Source: JBKECP01 sp047974765
GTDB lineage: Bacteria > Pseudomonadota > Gammaproteobacteria > Pseudomonadales > Halieaceae
Reading direction: 5' to 3'
Length of the DNA: 64,000 nucleotides
Assembly (NCBI GenBank): GCA_047974765.1
Contig: JBKECP010000013.1
Coordinates: 62,001 to 126,000 of the forward strand
Shown here: positions 15,879-24,584 of the stretch, piece by piece
Layout: every line of letters starts with the position of its first letter
How positions within the stretch are numbered: the stretch's first letter is position 1
Program-made: the position numbers and the translations under genes
The notes under the pieces: generated by a model
The model's database searches: none
Seen by the model: only the letters and a program-made list of their open reading frames with translations
Told to the model about the DNA's origin: nothing

Positions 15879-17045
15879 ATGAGTGTTTTTAATATTATTC
15901 CCGTGACATCTGATGATTATCGTCGTCGTGCTTTATGGCGCCTGCCACGATTTTTGTTTGACTACCTTGAAGGCGGTGCCAACAGGGAGCAGTCAATGGC
16001 GGCTAATATGGCCGACTATGAAAAACTGCATATTCGGCAGTCAGTTCTGCGTGATGTCACCCATGTTGATACCCGTGTTCACCTTCTTGGTGAGGAGGTT
16101 GCTTTTCCCCTGGTGCTGGCGCCGGTTGGTATGGCGGGGCTGTATCGGCGTCGGGGAGAAACCCAGGGTGCCCGTGCAGCGCTCAAGATAGGTGTTCCCT
16201 ATACGTTGTCCACCGTTGGTATCTGTCCGGTAGAGGAGGTGAAAGCGGCAACGGCTGCACCTTTCTGGTTCCAGCTGTATATGCTGCGCGATCGGGAGAT
16301 TGTGCTGAACATGCTGGAGCGAGCCTGGAATGCCGGTTGTACAACCTTGGTTTTTACTGTTGATTTGCCTTTGCCGGGTCTACGTTTGCGGGATTTTCGC
16401 AATGGCATGGTAGTGGAAAGTCTGGCCGCTAAATTGTCCCGGGCAGCACAAATTATCAGTAGACCTCTGTGGGTTTACGATGTGGGTGTCAGGGGTAAGC
16501 CGCACAGCTTTGGCAGCCTTGCCGACCGGGTTGAAAACCCTGAAAACCTCAGTTCTTACAAAGCCATGGTGGAGTCCCAGTACGACCCGGCCTGCACCTG
16601 GGATGATATTCGCTGGTTGAGAGAGCAATGGAAAGGCAAGTTGGTGATCAAGGGGGTGATGGAGGCCGATGATGCGCGTGCGTCCGTTGATGCCGGTGCT
16701 GATGGCCTCGTTGTTTCCAACCATGGCGGTCGTCAACTCGATGCGGTCGCATCAACTATTTCCAAATTGCCTGCCGTTGCCGATGCTGTTGGCACCCAGG
16801 TGGATGTGCTTGTAGATGGCGGTATTCGCAATGGTATTGATGTGATTAAAGCGCTGGCCTGCGGTGCGCATGGTGTGATGATCGGGCGGCCCTGGGTTTA
16901 CGCTTTGTCCGCCGGTGGGCAGGCAGCGGTTGAAGATTTGCTGATACTTTTTCAGAAGGAAATGTCGGCGGCGATGGGCCTGATGGGTATCAATAACATC
17001 AAGGATTTGAACCGGGACGTGATTGACGAGTTTCGTTCAGCCTGA
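15879..17045 (+). CDS. FMN-dependent L-2-hydroxyacid dehydrogenase (LldD/mandelate dehydrogenase type)
   Basis: 388 aa of the alpha-hydroxyacid dehydrogenase family, a TIM barrel with FMN. The signature VVSNHGGRQLD carries the catalytic His and the substrate-binding Arg. DGGIRNGIDVIKALACGA and MIGRPWVYAL form the FMN phosphate site. L-lactate dehydrogenases of this type pass electrons to the quinone pool. The genomic partners hint at L-lactate, L-mandelate or a similar 2-hydroxyacid. Its 3' end overlaps the convergent epmB by 9 bp. Confidence 0.9.
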   Translation: MSVFNIIPVTSDDYRRRALWRLPRFLFDYLEGGANREQSMAANMADYEKLHIRQSVLRDVTHVDTRVHLLGEEVAFPLVLAPVGMAGLYRRRGETQGARAALKIGVPYTLSTVGICPVEEVKAATAAPFWFQLYMLRDREIVLNMLERAWNAGCTTLVFTVDLPLPGLRLRDFRNGMVVESLAAKLSRAAQIISRPLWVYDVGVRGKPHSFGSLADRVENPENLSSYKAMVESQYDPACTWDDIRWLREQWKGKLVIKGVMEADDARASVDAGADGLVVSNHGGRQLDAVASTISKLPAVADAVGTQVDVLVDGGIRNGIDVIKALACGAHGVMIGRPWVYALSAGGQAAVEDLLILFQKEMSAAMGLMGINNIKDLNRDVIDEFRSA

Positions 17046-18113
17046 ATTATTGAGTGAAGCTGTCGTGCTGGCCAGCCGATTATATTGTTGGCCGACAATT
17101 GTTTTTGCCGGTTCTCCGGCAATCTCTCTGACCAGTCTTGGTACCAGAAAGCCTGGCAGTTGGTGAGAAATCGTGCGATGCAAGGCAAGGGCACGCTGTT
17201 CATCCACTTCAAAATGCGCAGCGCCGGCAACCCGGTCGAGCAGGTGCAGATAATAGGGCAGAGCGCCGTGAGCAAAGAGTTCCTCGCTAAGCGCAATCAG
17301 GGCTTCGGGGTTGTCATTGATACCCGCCAGTAAAACCGACTGATTCAATACGGTGATACCACCTTCGCGCAAGCGACTAAAGGCGGTGCCCACTTCACTG
17401 TCAATTTCATTGGCGTGATTGGCGTGCGCTACCATTACGACTTGCAGGCCAGTAGCCTTCAATACACCCAGCAGCTGTGTGGTGATGCGGTCGGGCAGCA
17501 CGATGGGCAGGCGGCTGTGAATACGCAGACGATGAACATGGCCAATGGCGGCAATCTGTTGACAGAGTTCATCGAGGTAGTCATCGTCTGCCACCAGTGG
17601 GTCGCCACCACTGAGTATTACTTCATGGATACTGTGTTCCGATGCGATGTAGTTGAGTGCTTCCCGCCACTGCTGGCGACTGTTGATATTGTCACCATAG
17701 GGGAAGTGACGGCGAAAACAGTAACGGCAGTTGACGGCACAGCCACCGCTGACGATCAGCAGGCAGCGACCCTGGTATTTGTGAATGATACCGGTGCGGG
17801 CAATGGCTCCGCCAATTTCACCTGTTGGGTCCACGCCAAAACCGGGCGGGTTGTTCAGTTCGTTCGCACTGGCCAGTACCTGTCGCAGCAATGGATCGTC
17901 AGGGTCTCCCACGCGCATACGGCGTACAAAAGCGCGTGGCACTTTCAGGCTGAAATTACGACAGGCCTGTTCACTGAAGCCCAGTTGTTGCGGTTGCAGT
18001 TGCAACTCGTGCAGCAGTGTTGGGCCGTCGCTGATGACCTCCCGCAGTTGTTGTCGCCAGTCAGACGTTGCAGATGTCGGCGAAACCAGTTCAAGTGTTG
18101 AAGTGTTTGGCAT
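17037..18113 (-). CDS. epmB: EF-P beta-lysylation protein EpmB (lysine 2,3-aminomutase-like)
   Basis: Radical-SAM/PLP enzyme making (R)-beta-lysine for modification of elongation factor P. The cluster motif is CAVNCRYCFRRHFPY (CxxxCxxC). SGGDPLVADD and HSRLPIVLPDRI are typical of the KamA/EpmB family. ATG 18113 gives 358 aa starting with the short lead expected for EpmB (E. coli, 342 aa), so the longer frame to 18356 is not used. epmA and efp are not adjacent. It is 13 bp downstream of puuB on the same strand. Confidence 0.92.
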   Translation of the reverse strand: MPNTSTLELVSPTSATSDWRQQLREVISDGPTLLHELQLQPQQLGFSEQACRNFSLKVPRAFVRRMRVGDPDDPLLRQVLASANELNNPPGFGVDPTGEIGGAIARTGIIHKYQGRCLLIVSGGCAVNCRYCFRRHFPYGDNINSRQQWREALNYIASEHSIHEVILSGGDPLVADDDYLDELCQQIAAIGHVHRLRIHSRLPIVLPDRITTQLLGVLKATGLQVVMVAHANHANEIDSEVGTAFSRLREGGITVLNQSVLLAGINDNPEALIALSEELFAHGALPYYLHLLDRVAGAAHFEVDEQRALALHRTISHQLPGFLVPRLVREIAGEPAKTIVGQQYNRLASTTASLNNSG

Positions 18114-18126
18114 AAATTCAGCAGGC

Positions 18127-19428
18127 TCAGCCCAGGCGGTCACGAAGGCTGAAGAATAACATGCCTGCCACCAGGGCAGGCCAGCGCAGCAGTGTGCCAC
18201 CGGGGAATTTGCGGGTTGGCACGTTGGCCATGATGTCAAAACGTCCGGCGCTGCCATCGATGACTTCCGCCAGTAATTTGCCCGCCAGCGTGGCAACAGG
18301 CAGACCGTGGCCGGAGTAACCCTGGGCATAAAAGGTGGTGGCTGACAGACGGCCAAAATCAGGCATGCGGTTCATTGTGATGGCCAGTGTGCCACCCCAG
18401 CCGTAGTCAATGCGGGTATTGGCCAGTTCGGGGTAGATGCGCAGCATACGTTTGCGAACAAAGCCTGCAATATCTTTTGGCATACGGCGACGGTAGGATT
18501 CACCGCCGCCGAAGAGGAGGCGCCTATCGGCAGACAGCTTCCAGTAATTGACGACAAACAGCGTGTCTGTCATGGAGCAGTCATCCCGAATCAGCTGCTG
18601 TGCCAGTGCATCAGTCAGCGGCTCGGTGGCCAGCATATAGTTGTTGATGGGCATGATGTTTCCGGCGTTGCGAGGCGCCAGGGCATCGAGATAGCCATTG
18701 CAGGCCAGCACCAGATAGTTTGCCCGCACCAGCCCCTGGTCTGTGCTGATACTGACCTGTCCCTGACTGTCCTCACGCCAGGTAATAACGCGGCTGCCTT
18801 CGTACAGCTTTGCGCCCAATCCGCTGGCGGCAGCTGCCAGGCCGAGGGCGTAATTAAGGGGGTGAAGATGGCGGGCGCCGCTGTCAAAAGTAGCGCCGTG
18901 ACAGGGTTTGGCACTACTCATCTGAGCCAGTTCACTGCGCTTGATATAGCGAATACCTTTGTAATCATAGTGGGTTTGCAGGTGTTCTACATGTGCGCGC
19001 AGCTCATCACATTCACTGGCTTTGGCAGCAATGTGCAGGTTGCCGCTTTTGAGTTCGCAGCTGATGTTGAAGTCGTCGATTAATTGGCAAACAGTATCAA
19101 CCGCTTCCAGGCCAAGGTCCCACAGTGCGCGTGAGTGCTCCCTGCCTAGCCAGCGCTCCAGGTCAGTCTGACTGACCCGCTGGCCGGTACCTGCGTGGCC
19201 GCCATTGCGCCCGGAGGCACCCCAGGCGATACGGTGGGCCTCCAGCAGACTCACGCTGTAACCCAGGCGGCGCAGGTGAATGGCTGTGGACAGACCGGTA
19301 TAGCCGCCGCCAACAATACAGATATCGCTGCGTGTTTCGCCCCGTAATGCCTCAAAGGACAGGTGGCGGTTGGCGCTGGCGGCATACCAGGAATCAACAT
19401 GGGGCCGGTGCTGGAGAAAATCTGCCAT
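18127..19428 (-). CDS. puuB: FAD-dependent oxidoreductase, PuuB-like (gamma-glutamylputrescine oxidase)
   Basis: 433-aa DAO-family flavoprotein. The FAD dinucleotide motif is CIVGGGYTGLSTAIHL near residue 37, followed by WGASGRNGGH. The C-terminal GYSGHGLPVATLAGKLLAE closes the FAD site. PuuB oxidises gamma-glutamylputrescine to the aldehyde. It is divergent from a puuA homologue with 87 bp between them, which supports the puu assignment over a generic amino-acid oxidase. puuC and puuD are not in this window. Confidence 0.85.
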   Translation of the reverse strand: MADFLQHRPHVDSWYAASANRHLSFEALRGETRSDICIVGGGYTGLSTAIHLRRLGYSVSLLEAHRIAWGASGRNGGHAGTGQRVSQTDLERWLGREHSRALWDLGLEAVDTVCQLIDDFNISCELKSGNLHIAAKASECDELRAHVEHLQTHYDYKGIRYIKRSELAQMSSAKPCHGATFDSGARHLHPLNYALGLAAAASGLGAKLYEGSRVITWREDSQGQVSISTDQGLVRANYLVLACNGYLDALAPRNAGNIMPINNYMLATEPLTDALAQQLIRDDCSMTDTLFVVNYWKLSADRRLLFGGGESYRRRMPKDIAGFVRKRMLRIYPELANTRIDYGWGGTLAITMNRMPDFGRLSATTFYAQGYSGHGLPVATLAGKLLAEVIDGSAGRFDIMANVPTRKFPGGTLLRWPALVAGMLFFSLRDRLG

Positions 19429-19515
19429 AAATGCTTTAAATACCTGTGAATTAGGCCACTTGCGGGCCGGAACAGGCTACAGGATACTCATTACTTTCCT
19501 TTGAGTGGAAGCCCC

Positions 19516-20865
19516 ATGGACAGTGATTTTCAGGCAATTAAAGACTGGCTGCGCGAGCATGATATTTCTGAAGTTGAATGCCTGGTGCCGGATATCACCG
19601 GCAATGCCCGCGGCAAGTTTATCCCTGCGCAACAGTTTTTGGGGCTGGGGCATCCCAAGCTGCCTGAAAGTATTCTGATTCAGACAGTAACGGGTGAATA
19701 CTGTGATGATCACTGGGAATTTGTTGAGCCAACCGATGCCGATATGCTACTGCGGCCCGATCCTTCCACTTTGCGCAAAGTGCCCTGGGCACGCGAACCA
19801 ACGGCGCAGATTATTCACGACTGCTATAAACCCAGCGGTGAGCTGCACCCGCTGTCTTCGCGTACGGTATTGCGCAACATTCTTCAGCGCTATGAAGACG
19901 ATGGCCTCAAGCCGGTGATTGCACCGGAAATGGAGTTCTATCTGGTGGCCAAAAATACCGACCCGGATTATGAATTGATGCCCCCCAAGGGGCGTTCTGG
20001 CCGCCGCGAATCGGCGCGCCTGTCCTACTCCATTGATGCAGTCGCTGAGTTTGAGGATTTTGTCGAAGATATGTACGCCTTTGCTGATATTCAACAGCTG
20101 CGGGTGGATACGCTTGTGCATGAAAATGGCGCTGCCCAGATGGAGATTAACTTCCTGCATGGTGATGCCATGGAATTGGCCGATCAGGTTTTTACCTTCA
20201 AGCGTACCGTGCGTGAAACAGCCCATAAATATGGTATTTACGCTACGTTTATGGCCAAACCCATGCAGCGTGAGCCGGGCAGTGCCATGCATATTCACCA
20301 GAGTGTGCTGCGAACAGACAGTGGCGAGAATATTTTTGTCAATAAAGATGGCAGTCTGGCGGATACGCTGATGCACTATATTGGTGGTCTGCAACGTTTC
20401 ACGCCGGAGCTGATCAGTCTGTATGCTCCCAATGTCAATTCCTACCGGCGACTAGCGCCGGATATTTCGGCGCCCATTAACCTGAACTGGGGTTTTGATA
20501 ATCGCACCACGGCTTTTCGTGTGCCGCAGGATGTTCCACAATCCATGCGGGTTGAAAACCGTTTTCCCGGTGCTGATGCCAATCCCTATCTGGCCATTGC
20601 CGCTACTTTGGCCAGCGGCTATCTCGGTATGAAGCTGGCCGTGCAGCCGACAGCACCTCACCAGGGTATAGCCAATGATGATGAAGTGGAGGTAGCGCGT
20701 ACTCTGGAGGAGGGTTTGCGTCTGTTGCAGGCCACGCCGGAATTGCAGGATATGTTTGGCGAGCTGTTTTTGCGGGCTTATGCTGCGGTCAAACTGGATG
20801 AATTTGAAGAGTTTAACCGGGTGATCTCCTCCTGGGAGCGTGAGCATCTGCTGCTGCAAGTGTAG
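19516..20865 (+). CDS. puuA: Glutamine synthetase family protein, PuuA-like (gamma-glutamylputrescine synthetase)
   Basis: About 449-aa GS-fold ligase. The N-terminal beta-grasp segment contains CLVPDITGNARGKFIP. Catalytic-domain motifs are APEMEFYLV, ENGAAQMEINF, GSAMHIHQSV, the ATP-site stretch APNVNSYRRLAP and the ENRFPGADANPYLAIAA region. PuuA joins putrescine to glutamate. The ATG at 19516 with GGAAG upstream is preferred over the TTG at 19501. Pairing with puuB suggests putrescine use as a carbon and nitrogen source. Confidence 0.88.
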   Translation: MDSDFQAIKDWLREHDISEVECLVPDITGNARGKFIPAQQFLGLGHPKLPESILIQTVTGEYCDDHWEFVEPTDADMLLRPDPSTLRKVPWAREPTAQIIHDCYKPSGELHPLSSRTVLRNILQRYEDDGLKPVIAPEMEFYLVAKNTDPDYELMPPKGRSGRRESARLSYSIDAVAEFEDFVEDMYAFADIQQLRVDTLVHENGAAQMEINFLHGDAMELADQVFTFKRTVRETAHKYGIYATFMAKPMQREPGSAMHIHQSVLRTDSGENIFVNKDGSLADTLMHYIGGLQRFTPELISLYAPNVNSYRRLAPDISAPINLNWGFDNRTTAFRVPQDVPQSMRVENRFPGADANPYLAIAATLASGYLGMKLAVQPTAPHQGIANDDEVEVARTLEEGLRLLQATPELQDMFGELFLRAYAAVKLDEFEEFNRVISSWEREHLLLQV

Positions 20866-21057
20866 GGCGTATCTTTCAGAGGTGTTCATCCAGGTTGGCA
20901 GAACGATGCGGATATATTTTTGCTACCGGGAAGTTTATTCGTACGCAATTTCACATTTGACCCGGGGCATGCCCTTGAACTTCGGGTTCAGTGATAACGG
21001 CTGGTATTCTGGCGCGACAGGCGCTGGTGTGAGCGGCCCCTGACAGGGAATTAAGTT

Positions 21058-21906
21058 GTGGATACTGAATTATTGCGTACGTTTTTGGAAATTCGAAGCA
21101 CGCGCCATTTTGGGCGGGCAGCAGATAATCTTTGTATTACCCAGGCGGCAGTCAGTGCCCGTATCAAACAGTTGGAGGAGTTGCTGGGTGTGTCTTTGTT
21201 TATTCGTACCCGTAATAATATCCAGCTCAGTGCACAAGGTGAGCGCCTGCTGCCCCATGCCGAGGTTATGTTGACGGCATTGGCGCACGCACGGCGGGAA
21301 ATTCAGCTGGATGCTGACGATCAGCCATTGGTACTGGGGCTTGATGCCCGGCTGTGGGGCGGTGCTGTGCCGGACAAGGTAGAGACACTATTAGTGGCCC
21401 TGCCTGATCTGAAACTTGACGTTATCACTGAAGAAGAAATACAGCGCCGTTTACAGGGAAAAACCCTCAATGCGGCTATTATAAGAGACCCATCTGTAAA
21501 AGACTCGTCAGGCGTAGCAGGCCTGGAGTCGTTGGCTATTGGCGAGTTGACGCTGCGTCTTTTCAGTCATACAGACATGGCGTCAATGGCAAAGGCGGTG
21601 ACGAATAATTCTATCTGTCTGGATTGGGGCAATGCCTTTGCACAGTTTTATCGGCATCATTTTGACAGTCCGGTACCACGGCTTCGCACCAATTGCCTGT
21701 CTGTGGCAATTGACTATATAGCCAGTCAGGGAGGAGCCTGCTATTTACCATTGAGTATGAAACCGGTGCTGGCTGAACGGAATCTGGTGCCGGTTCGGGG
21801 GGCTCCGGTCTTCACCTGTCAGCTGCGCATGCTGTTTCACAGTAGTGCCAGCAGGCCGGGCATGCTGGAAGAACTTGTGCGGCAGTTGTCGGGTATTAAG
21901 TTGTAA
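21058..21906 (+). CDS. hdfR: LysR-family regulator HdfR
   Basis: 282 aa. The N terminus MDTELLRTFLEIRSTRHFGR and the HTH (AADNLCITQAAVSARIKQLE) are nearly those of E. coli HdfR (279 aa), a repressor of flhDC. The C-terminal co-inducer domain is poorly conserved, as is usual. The GTG start at 21058 matches the conserved N terminus. A UUCG-type hairpin (TGAAC/GTTCA) lies in the leader at about 20978-20992. Targets here cannot be inferred; flhDC is absent from most non-enteric genomes. Confidence 0.85.
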   Translation: MDTELLRTFLEIRSTRHFGRAADNLCITQAAVSARIKQLEELLGVSLFIRTRNNIQLSAQGERLLPHAEVMLTALAHARREIQLDADDQPLVLGLDARLWGGAVPDKVETLLVALPDLKLDVITEEEIQRRLQGKTLNAAIIRDPSVKDSSGVAGLESLAIGELTLRLFSHTDMASMAKAVTNNSICLDWGNAFAQFYRHHFDSPVPRLRTNCLSVAIDYIASQGGACYLPLSMKPVLAERNLVPVRGAPVFTCQLRMLFHSSASRPGMLEELVRQLSGIKL

Positions 21907-21977
21907 AGCGGTTTGATCTGTTTACACAGTGAGGATAAATACAAGGATAAAACAGCTGCTTCAATAATCGTCGATTT

Positions 21978-22007
21978 ATTAACCCGACAGCATTTAGCCG
22001 GGTTAAT
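21978..22007. repeat. Short relative of repeat family 1 (copy E), possible hdfR terminator
   Basis: A perfect 9-bp stem ATTAACCCG/CGGGTTAAT with a 12-nt loop, 71 bp after hdfR. The loop TTTAGCC and the following AATAAGC match the start of copy A, so it looks like one end of family 1 that survives as a stand-alone hairpin. There is no T tract after it. Confidence 0.55.
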
Positions 22008-22077
22008 AAGCTAAAAATTGCAGTTTAAAACCACTGCTGTGTTCGAGTTTGCTTGAAAATCAACAATCTGCTATCAG

Positions 22078-22293
22078 CTAAAAATTATCCAGTTCCAGAT
22101 CGTAATCGCCCAGTTCCTCGCGCAAGCGGCGCTGCTCAAGACGCTGTTCTGCGCGGCGGCGTTTTTGTGCAAGACGATGTTTCTCCGAAGTCATAGGCTC
22201 GAAGTCATCTTCATCACTCATGCCGACGAGAACGGGTTCAAAAAAATCATCCATTGCTTCGCTGCTGACAGTATCCTGGTGAGTATTACCCAT
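22078..22293 (-). CDS. Small charged protein, PA3496-like
   Basis: 71 aa. The N-terminal half is acidic (MSDEDDFEPM). The C-terminal half is a strongly basic then mixed helix (KRRRAEQRLEQRRLREELGD), likely a coiled coil. No signal peptide or membrane segment is present. It resembles the small PA3496-type proteins from memory, which are often found near hdfR homologues; here it is convergent with hdfR. Function is unknown. Confidence 0.7.
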   Translation of the reverse strand: MGNTHQDTVSSEAMDDFFEPVLVGMSDEDDFEPMTSEKHRLAQKRRRAEQRLEQRRLREELGDYDLELDNF

Positions 22294-22454
22294 CTCTATC
22301 GCCTCCAGAAGATATGAACAAGGTCATCTCGCGGCAAATATCACTCAGTCAGAACAGGCAGTAAAACAAAATTTTATTGTGGCTTTGATAAATAATATTT
22401 GTTGTTACGGTATTGTTGCAAAACAGGTAGCGGCAGAAAATATACAGGGAAAAC

Positions 22455-22547
22455 CAGACAGCCTGTGTCCACTGCGCATCCATGCGCCTGGACTGGGTGG
22501 GCGGAAGTCCTGTGTCATCCATGACGAAGGTGGACACAGGCCGTCTG
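22455..22547. repeat. 93-nt cruciform-type inverted-repeat element
   Basis: The outer arms are CAGACAGCCTGTGTCCAC (22455-22472) and GTGGACACAGGCCGTCTG (22530-22547), complementary at 17 of 18 positions. Between them are two smaller hairpins, GCGCAT-CC-ATGCGC and GTCAT-CC-ATGAC. The whole folds into a three-way junction. It fills the 351-bp gap between the shikimate-kinase-like gene and the small PA3496-like gene. It could be a mobile miniature element, a REPIN-like pair or a terminator. Nothing coding was seen in the rest of the gap. Confidence 0.7.
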
Positions 22548-22644
22548 TTAAATAAAAAGCAATACTCGTGCCAACTAATAAGTCGCCAATTTAATAGAAA
22601 TGAGTATCAATTTGATGTCCATAAGGATAAGGCGGACACGTGTG

Positions 22645-23178
22645 CTACACGTCCGTGCCGCTTGCCACCAGTGCGCTCAGAATCAGTGTTGCCACAAAAT
22701 CAGCACTGTTCTGGGTGGCATCTACAGTGAGGTCAGCGTAGTGTTCATAGAGAGGGCAGCGTTCCCGGTAAACATCGGCATAGCTTTGATTGTCATTGCG
22801 GGCAATGCCGCGTAATGGATTGATGGCGACCCGCTCTTGCAGTGTCAACAAATCAGCGTGCAGATAGACCACCGGCCCTGCGCTGCGCAGGTACTGCATA
22901 ACTGCGTCACTATAGATAACGCTGCCGCCGGTGGAGATGACAGCGCGATCAAGGGTGGTATCTAATAACACGCTTTCTTCTACGCGACGAAAATACTGAT
23001 TCCCATGGCGGTCCATGATTTCCTGCAAGGTGGCATTTTCACGCAGCTGAATGGCCAGATCTGTATCGGTAAATGCCAGACCGGCCAGTTTGGCCAGAAT
23101 TACACCCACCGTGCTTTTGCCAACACCTGGCATGCCTATCAGGCTGATGGTTGTCGGATATTTGAAGTTATTGCTCAC
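22645..23178 (-). CDS. Shikimate kinase family protein
   Basis: 177-aa P-loop kinase, the normal AroK/AroL size. Walker A is GMPGVGKST. FTDTD carries the Mg/shikimate acidic pair. FRRVEE corresponds to the shikimate-binding Arg segment and STGGSV to the GGG motif. The lid RPLL is altered to NPLRGIAR, and only two glycines remain in the third motif, so substrate specificity may have drifted. It is downstream of batD beyond repeat family 2 copy A, not next to aroB, so it may be a paralogue rather than the housekeeping aroK. Confidence 0.75.
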   Translation of the reverse strand: MSNNFKYPTTISLIGMPGVGKSTVGVILAKLAGLAFTDTDLAIQLRENATLQEIMDRHGNQYFRRVEESVLLDTTLDRAVISTGGSVIYSDAVMQYLRSAGPVVYLHADLLTLQERVAINPLRGIARNDNQSYADVYRERCPLYEHYADLTVDATQNSADFVATLILSALVASGTDV

Positions 23179-23238
23179 GCTGCGCCCTCAGTTTGCTTCC
23201 TGGCCATGGCGGTTTGTCAGCCACAGATTCGGGGCTGC

Positions 23239-23450
23239 CATTATCCTGGATTTCGTAGTTGAGTGCTTATTTTGTCGTTGAAAGTCGCATAACCACCGGG
23301 CTTTTTGTCTTTGGTCGCATTCACCTTGCAGGTGAGTGCGCTACGCACCCACTGGCACTGCACTCGGTGTGTCGGCGGCCGTTCGCGCTTTGCCTGACAC
23401 ACCGATTACAGCACCATTGGACACGTCCAACTGCGGATTCAAGGATTATC
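23239..23450. repeat. Dispersed repeat family 2, copy A (212 bp, MITE-like)
   Basis: Begins CATTATCCTGGATTTCG and ends with the inverted CGGATTCAAGGATTAT, an imperfect terminal inverted repeat. Its sequence aligns end to end with the 213-bp copy at 59044-59256 on the opposite strand; the block CTGACACACCGATTACAGCA is identical in both. It fills the 311-bp gap between batD and the shikimate-kinase-like gene and ends 39 bp from the batD stop. It has no coding capacity beyond chance frames. Confidence 0.85.
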
Positions 23451-23489
23451 CATGTGCCTGCTGAAAGGACACAAAGGACTCTGTCGGTA

Positions 23490-24584
23490 TCAGGGCCAGG
23501 GATTGATACGTGAAGGCAGGGCCGGGGAGTGCACTTTTTTCCAGGCAGAACCGGCGCGCCGGTACAACACTGCCAAAGATTGTCGCAGGCCTTGCCAGGG
23601 TATCAGCCAGTACAACAGCAAAAGTGAAAATAACAGTGCGGACAACTTGATGAGGTCGGGTAGCCATTGCCGCCAGCGATCATTTTTTTCAGGCGGCGGC
23701 GCTGTGGTTTGCGGTGCGCTGCCGGTGACTTCGATATCCATACCATTGAGCTTGAGCTCATGTAATTCACCGGTTTTGGTGTTCCACCAGGCAAAACGGT
23801 AGGCTGGCAGATGATAATGACCGGCTTTTTCAGCCAGATAAGTGACTTCCTGTACGCTTTGGACTGTCTGTTTTCCGCGATTGTTCTTGCTGCTCAATTC
23901 AGGCGGATGGGGGTAGATCGCCAGACCTGTCTGTTGATGTGCCTGCTGATCAAAATCAATCAGTGGCAGCATCTTGTCCAGCACATCCTCAGCCTTGAGG
24001 GTAATGGTGCGGGTAATGGCATCGCCAGGTTGCAGTTGGATGCGCTCGGGCGAAAAGTGCTGGTTGACACTAAATGCCGGTGCGGCGAGCCATTGCCCGG
24101 TATCGGCCAGTGCCGCTGGCAGGGCGGCGTGAATGCTCACAGATGGTGCGCTCACCAGACCCTCGGCGATACCATTGTCAGTGGCGACTTTCACCTGCAA
24201 ACGAATGGGACCGGTGTTGAAGTTGCCTGCATCGGTGGCGTAAACATCGAGGGTCCACTGCTGCACCACCCAGTTTTGGCCGCGGCGCATCTCTGAGCTG
24301 TTACTGGCGAACATCTCCGTTTGCAGCACGATCAGGCCCGGCACCTCCGGTGCTGTAATGCGTGTGCCACCACTGAACCAGTGATCAGTCTCCAGCTGAA
24401 TGTGCAACCGGCCCTTCTGGCCGGGCACCAGTGGCTGATCGGGTGCTATGGACGTACTGATGAGCAGTCGGCCCTGATCGATTAGTTCCTGGGGGGTGAC
24501 TGACCAGGCGGGCAGTGACCAGGCGGGCAGTATGAGCAACAGCGTGAGCCACTTGCACATTGATTTCGCCACTGCCACTGTCAT
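23490..24584 (-). CDS. batD: BatD-like membrane-anchored protein
   Basis: 364 aa. A signal peptide (LLLILPAWSLPAWS) is followed by periplasmic Ig-like beta domains (residues about 35-300), a transmembrane helix at about 315-335 (LLFSLLLLYWLIPW) and a short basic cytoplasmic tail. This is the BatD plan, but typical BatD proteins are about 550 aa, so this one is short. The C terminus lies 39 bp from repeat family 2 copy A, which may have truncated the tail. The start overlaps the batB stop by 4 bp. Its periplasmic role in the Bat complex is unknown. Confidence 0.8.
   Translation of the reverse strand: MTVAVAKSMCKWLTLLLILPAWSLPAWSVTPQELIDQGRLLISTSIAPDQPLVPGQKGRLHIQLETDHWFSGGTRITAPEVPGLIVLQTEMFASNSSEMRRGQNWVVQQWTLDVYATDAGNFNTGPIRLQVKVATDNGIAEGLVSAPSVSIHAALPAALADTGQWLAAPAFSVNQHFSPERIQLQPGDAITRTITLKAEDVLDKMLPLIDFDQQAHQQTGLAIYPHPPELSSKNNRGKQTVQSVQEVTYLAEKAGHYHLPAYRFAWWNTKTGELHELKLNGMDIEVTGSAPQTTAPPPEKNDRWRQWLPDLIKLSALLFSLLLLYWLIPWQGLRQSLAVLYRRAGSAWKKVHSPALPSRINPWP

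Noticed and set aside
23259..23513. Small frame with LTHRLQHHWT similar to one at 58975-59184
   Set aside because: Explained by family 2 repeat DNA on opposite strands; no start signals and no conserved frame over the whole element.
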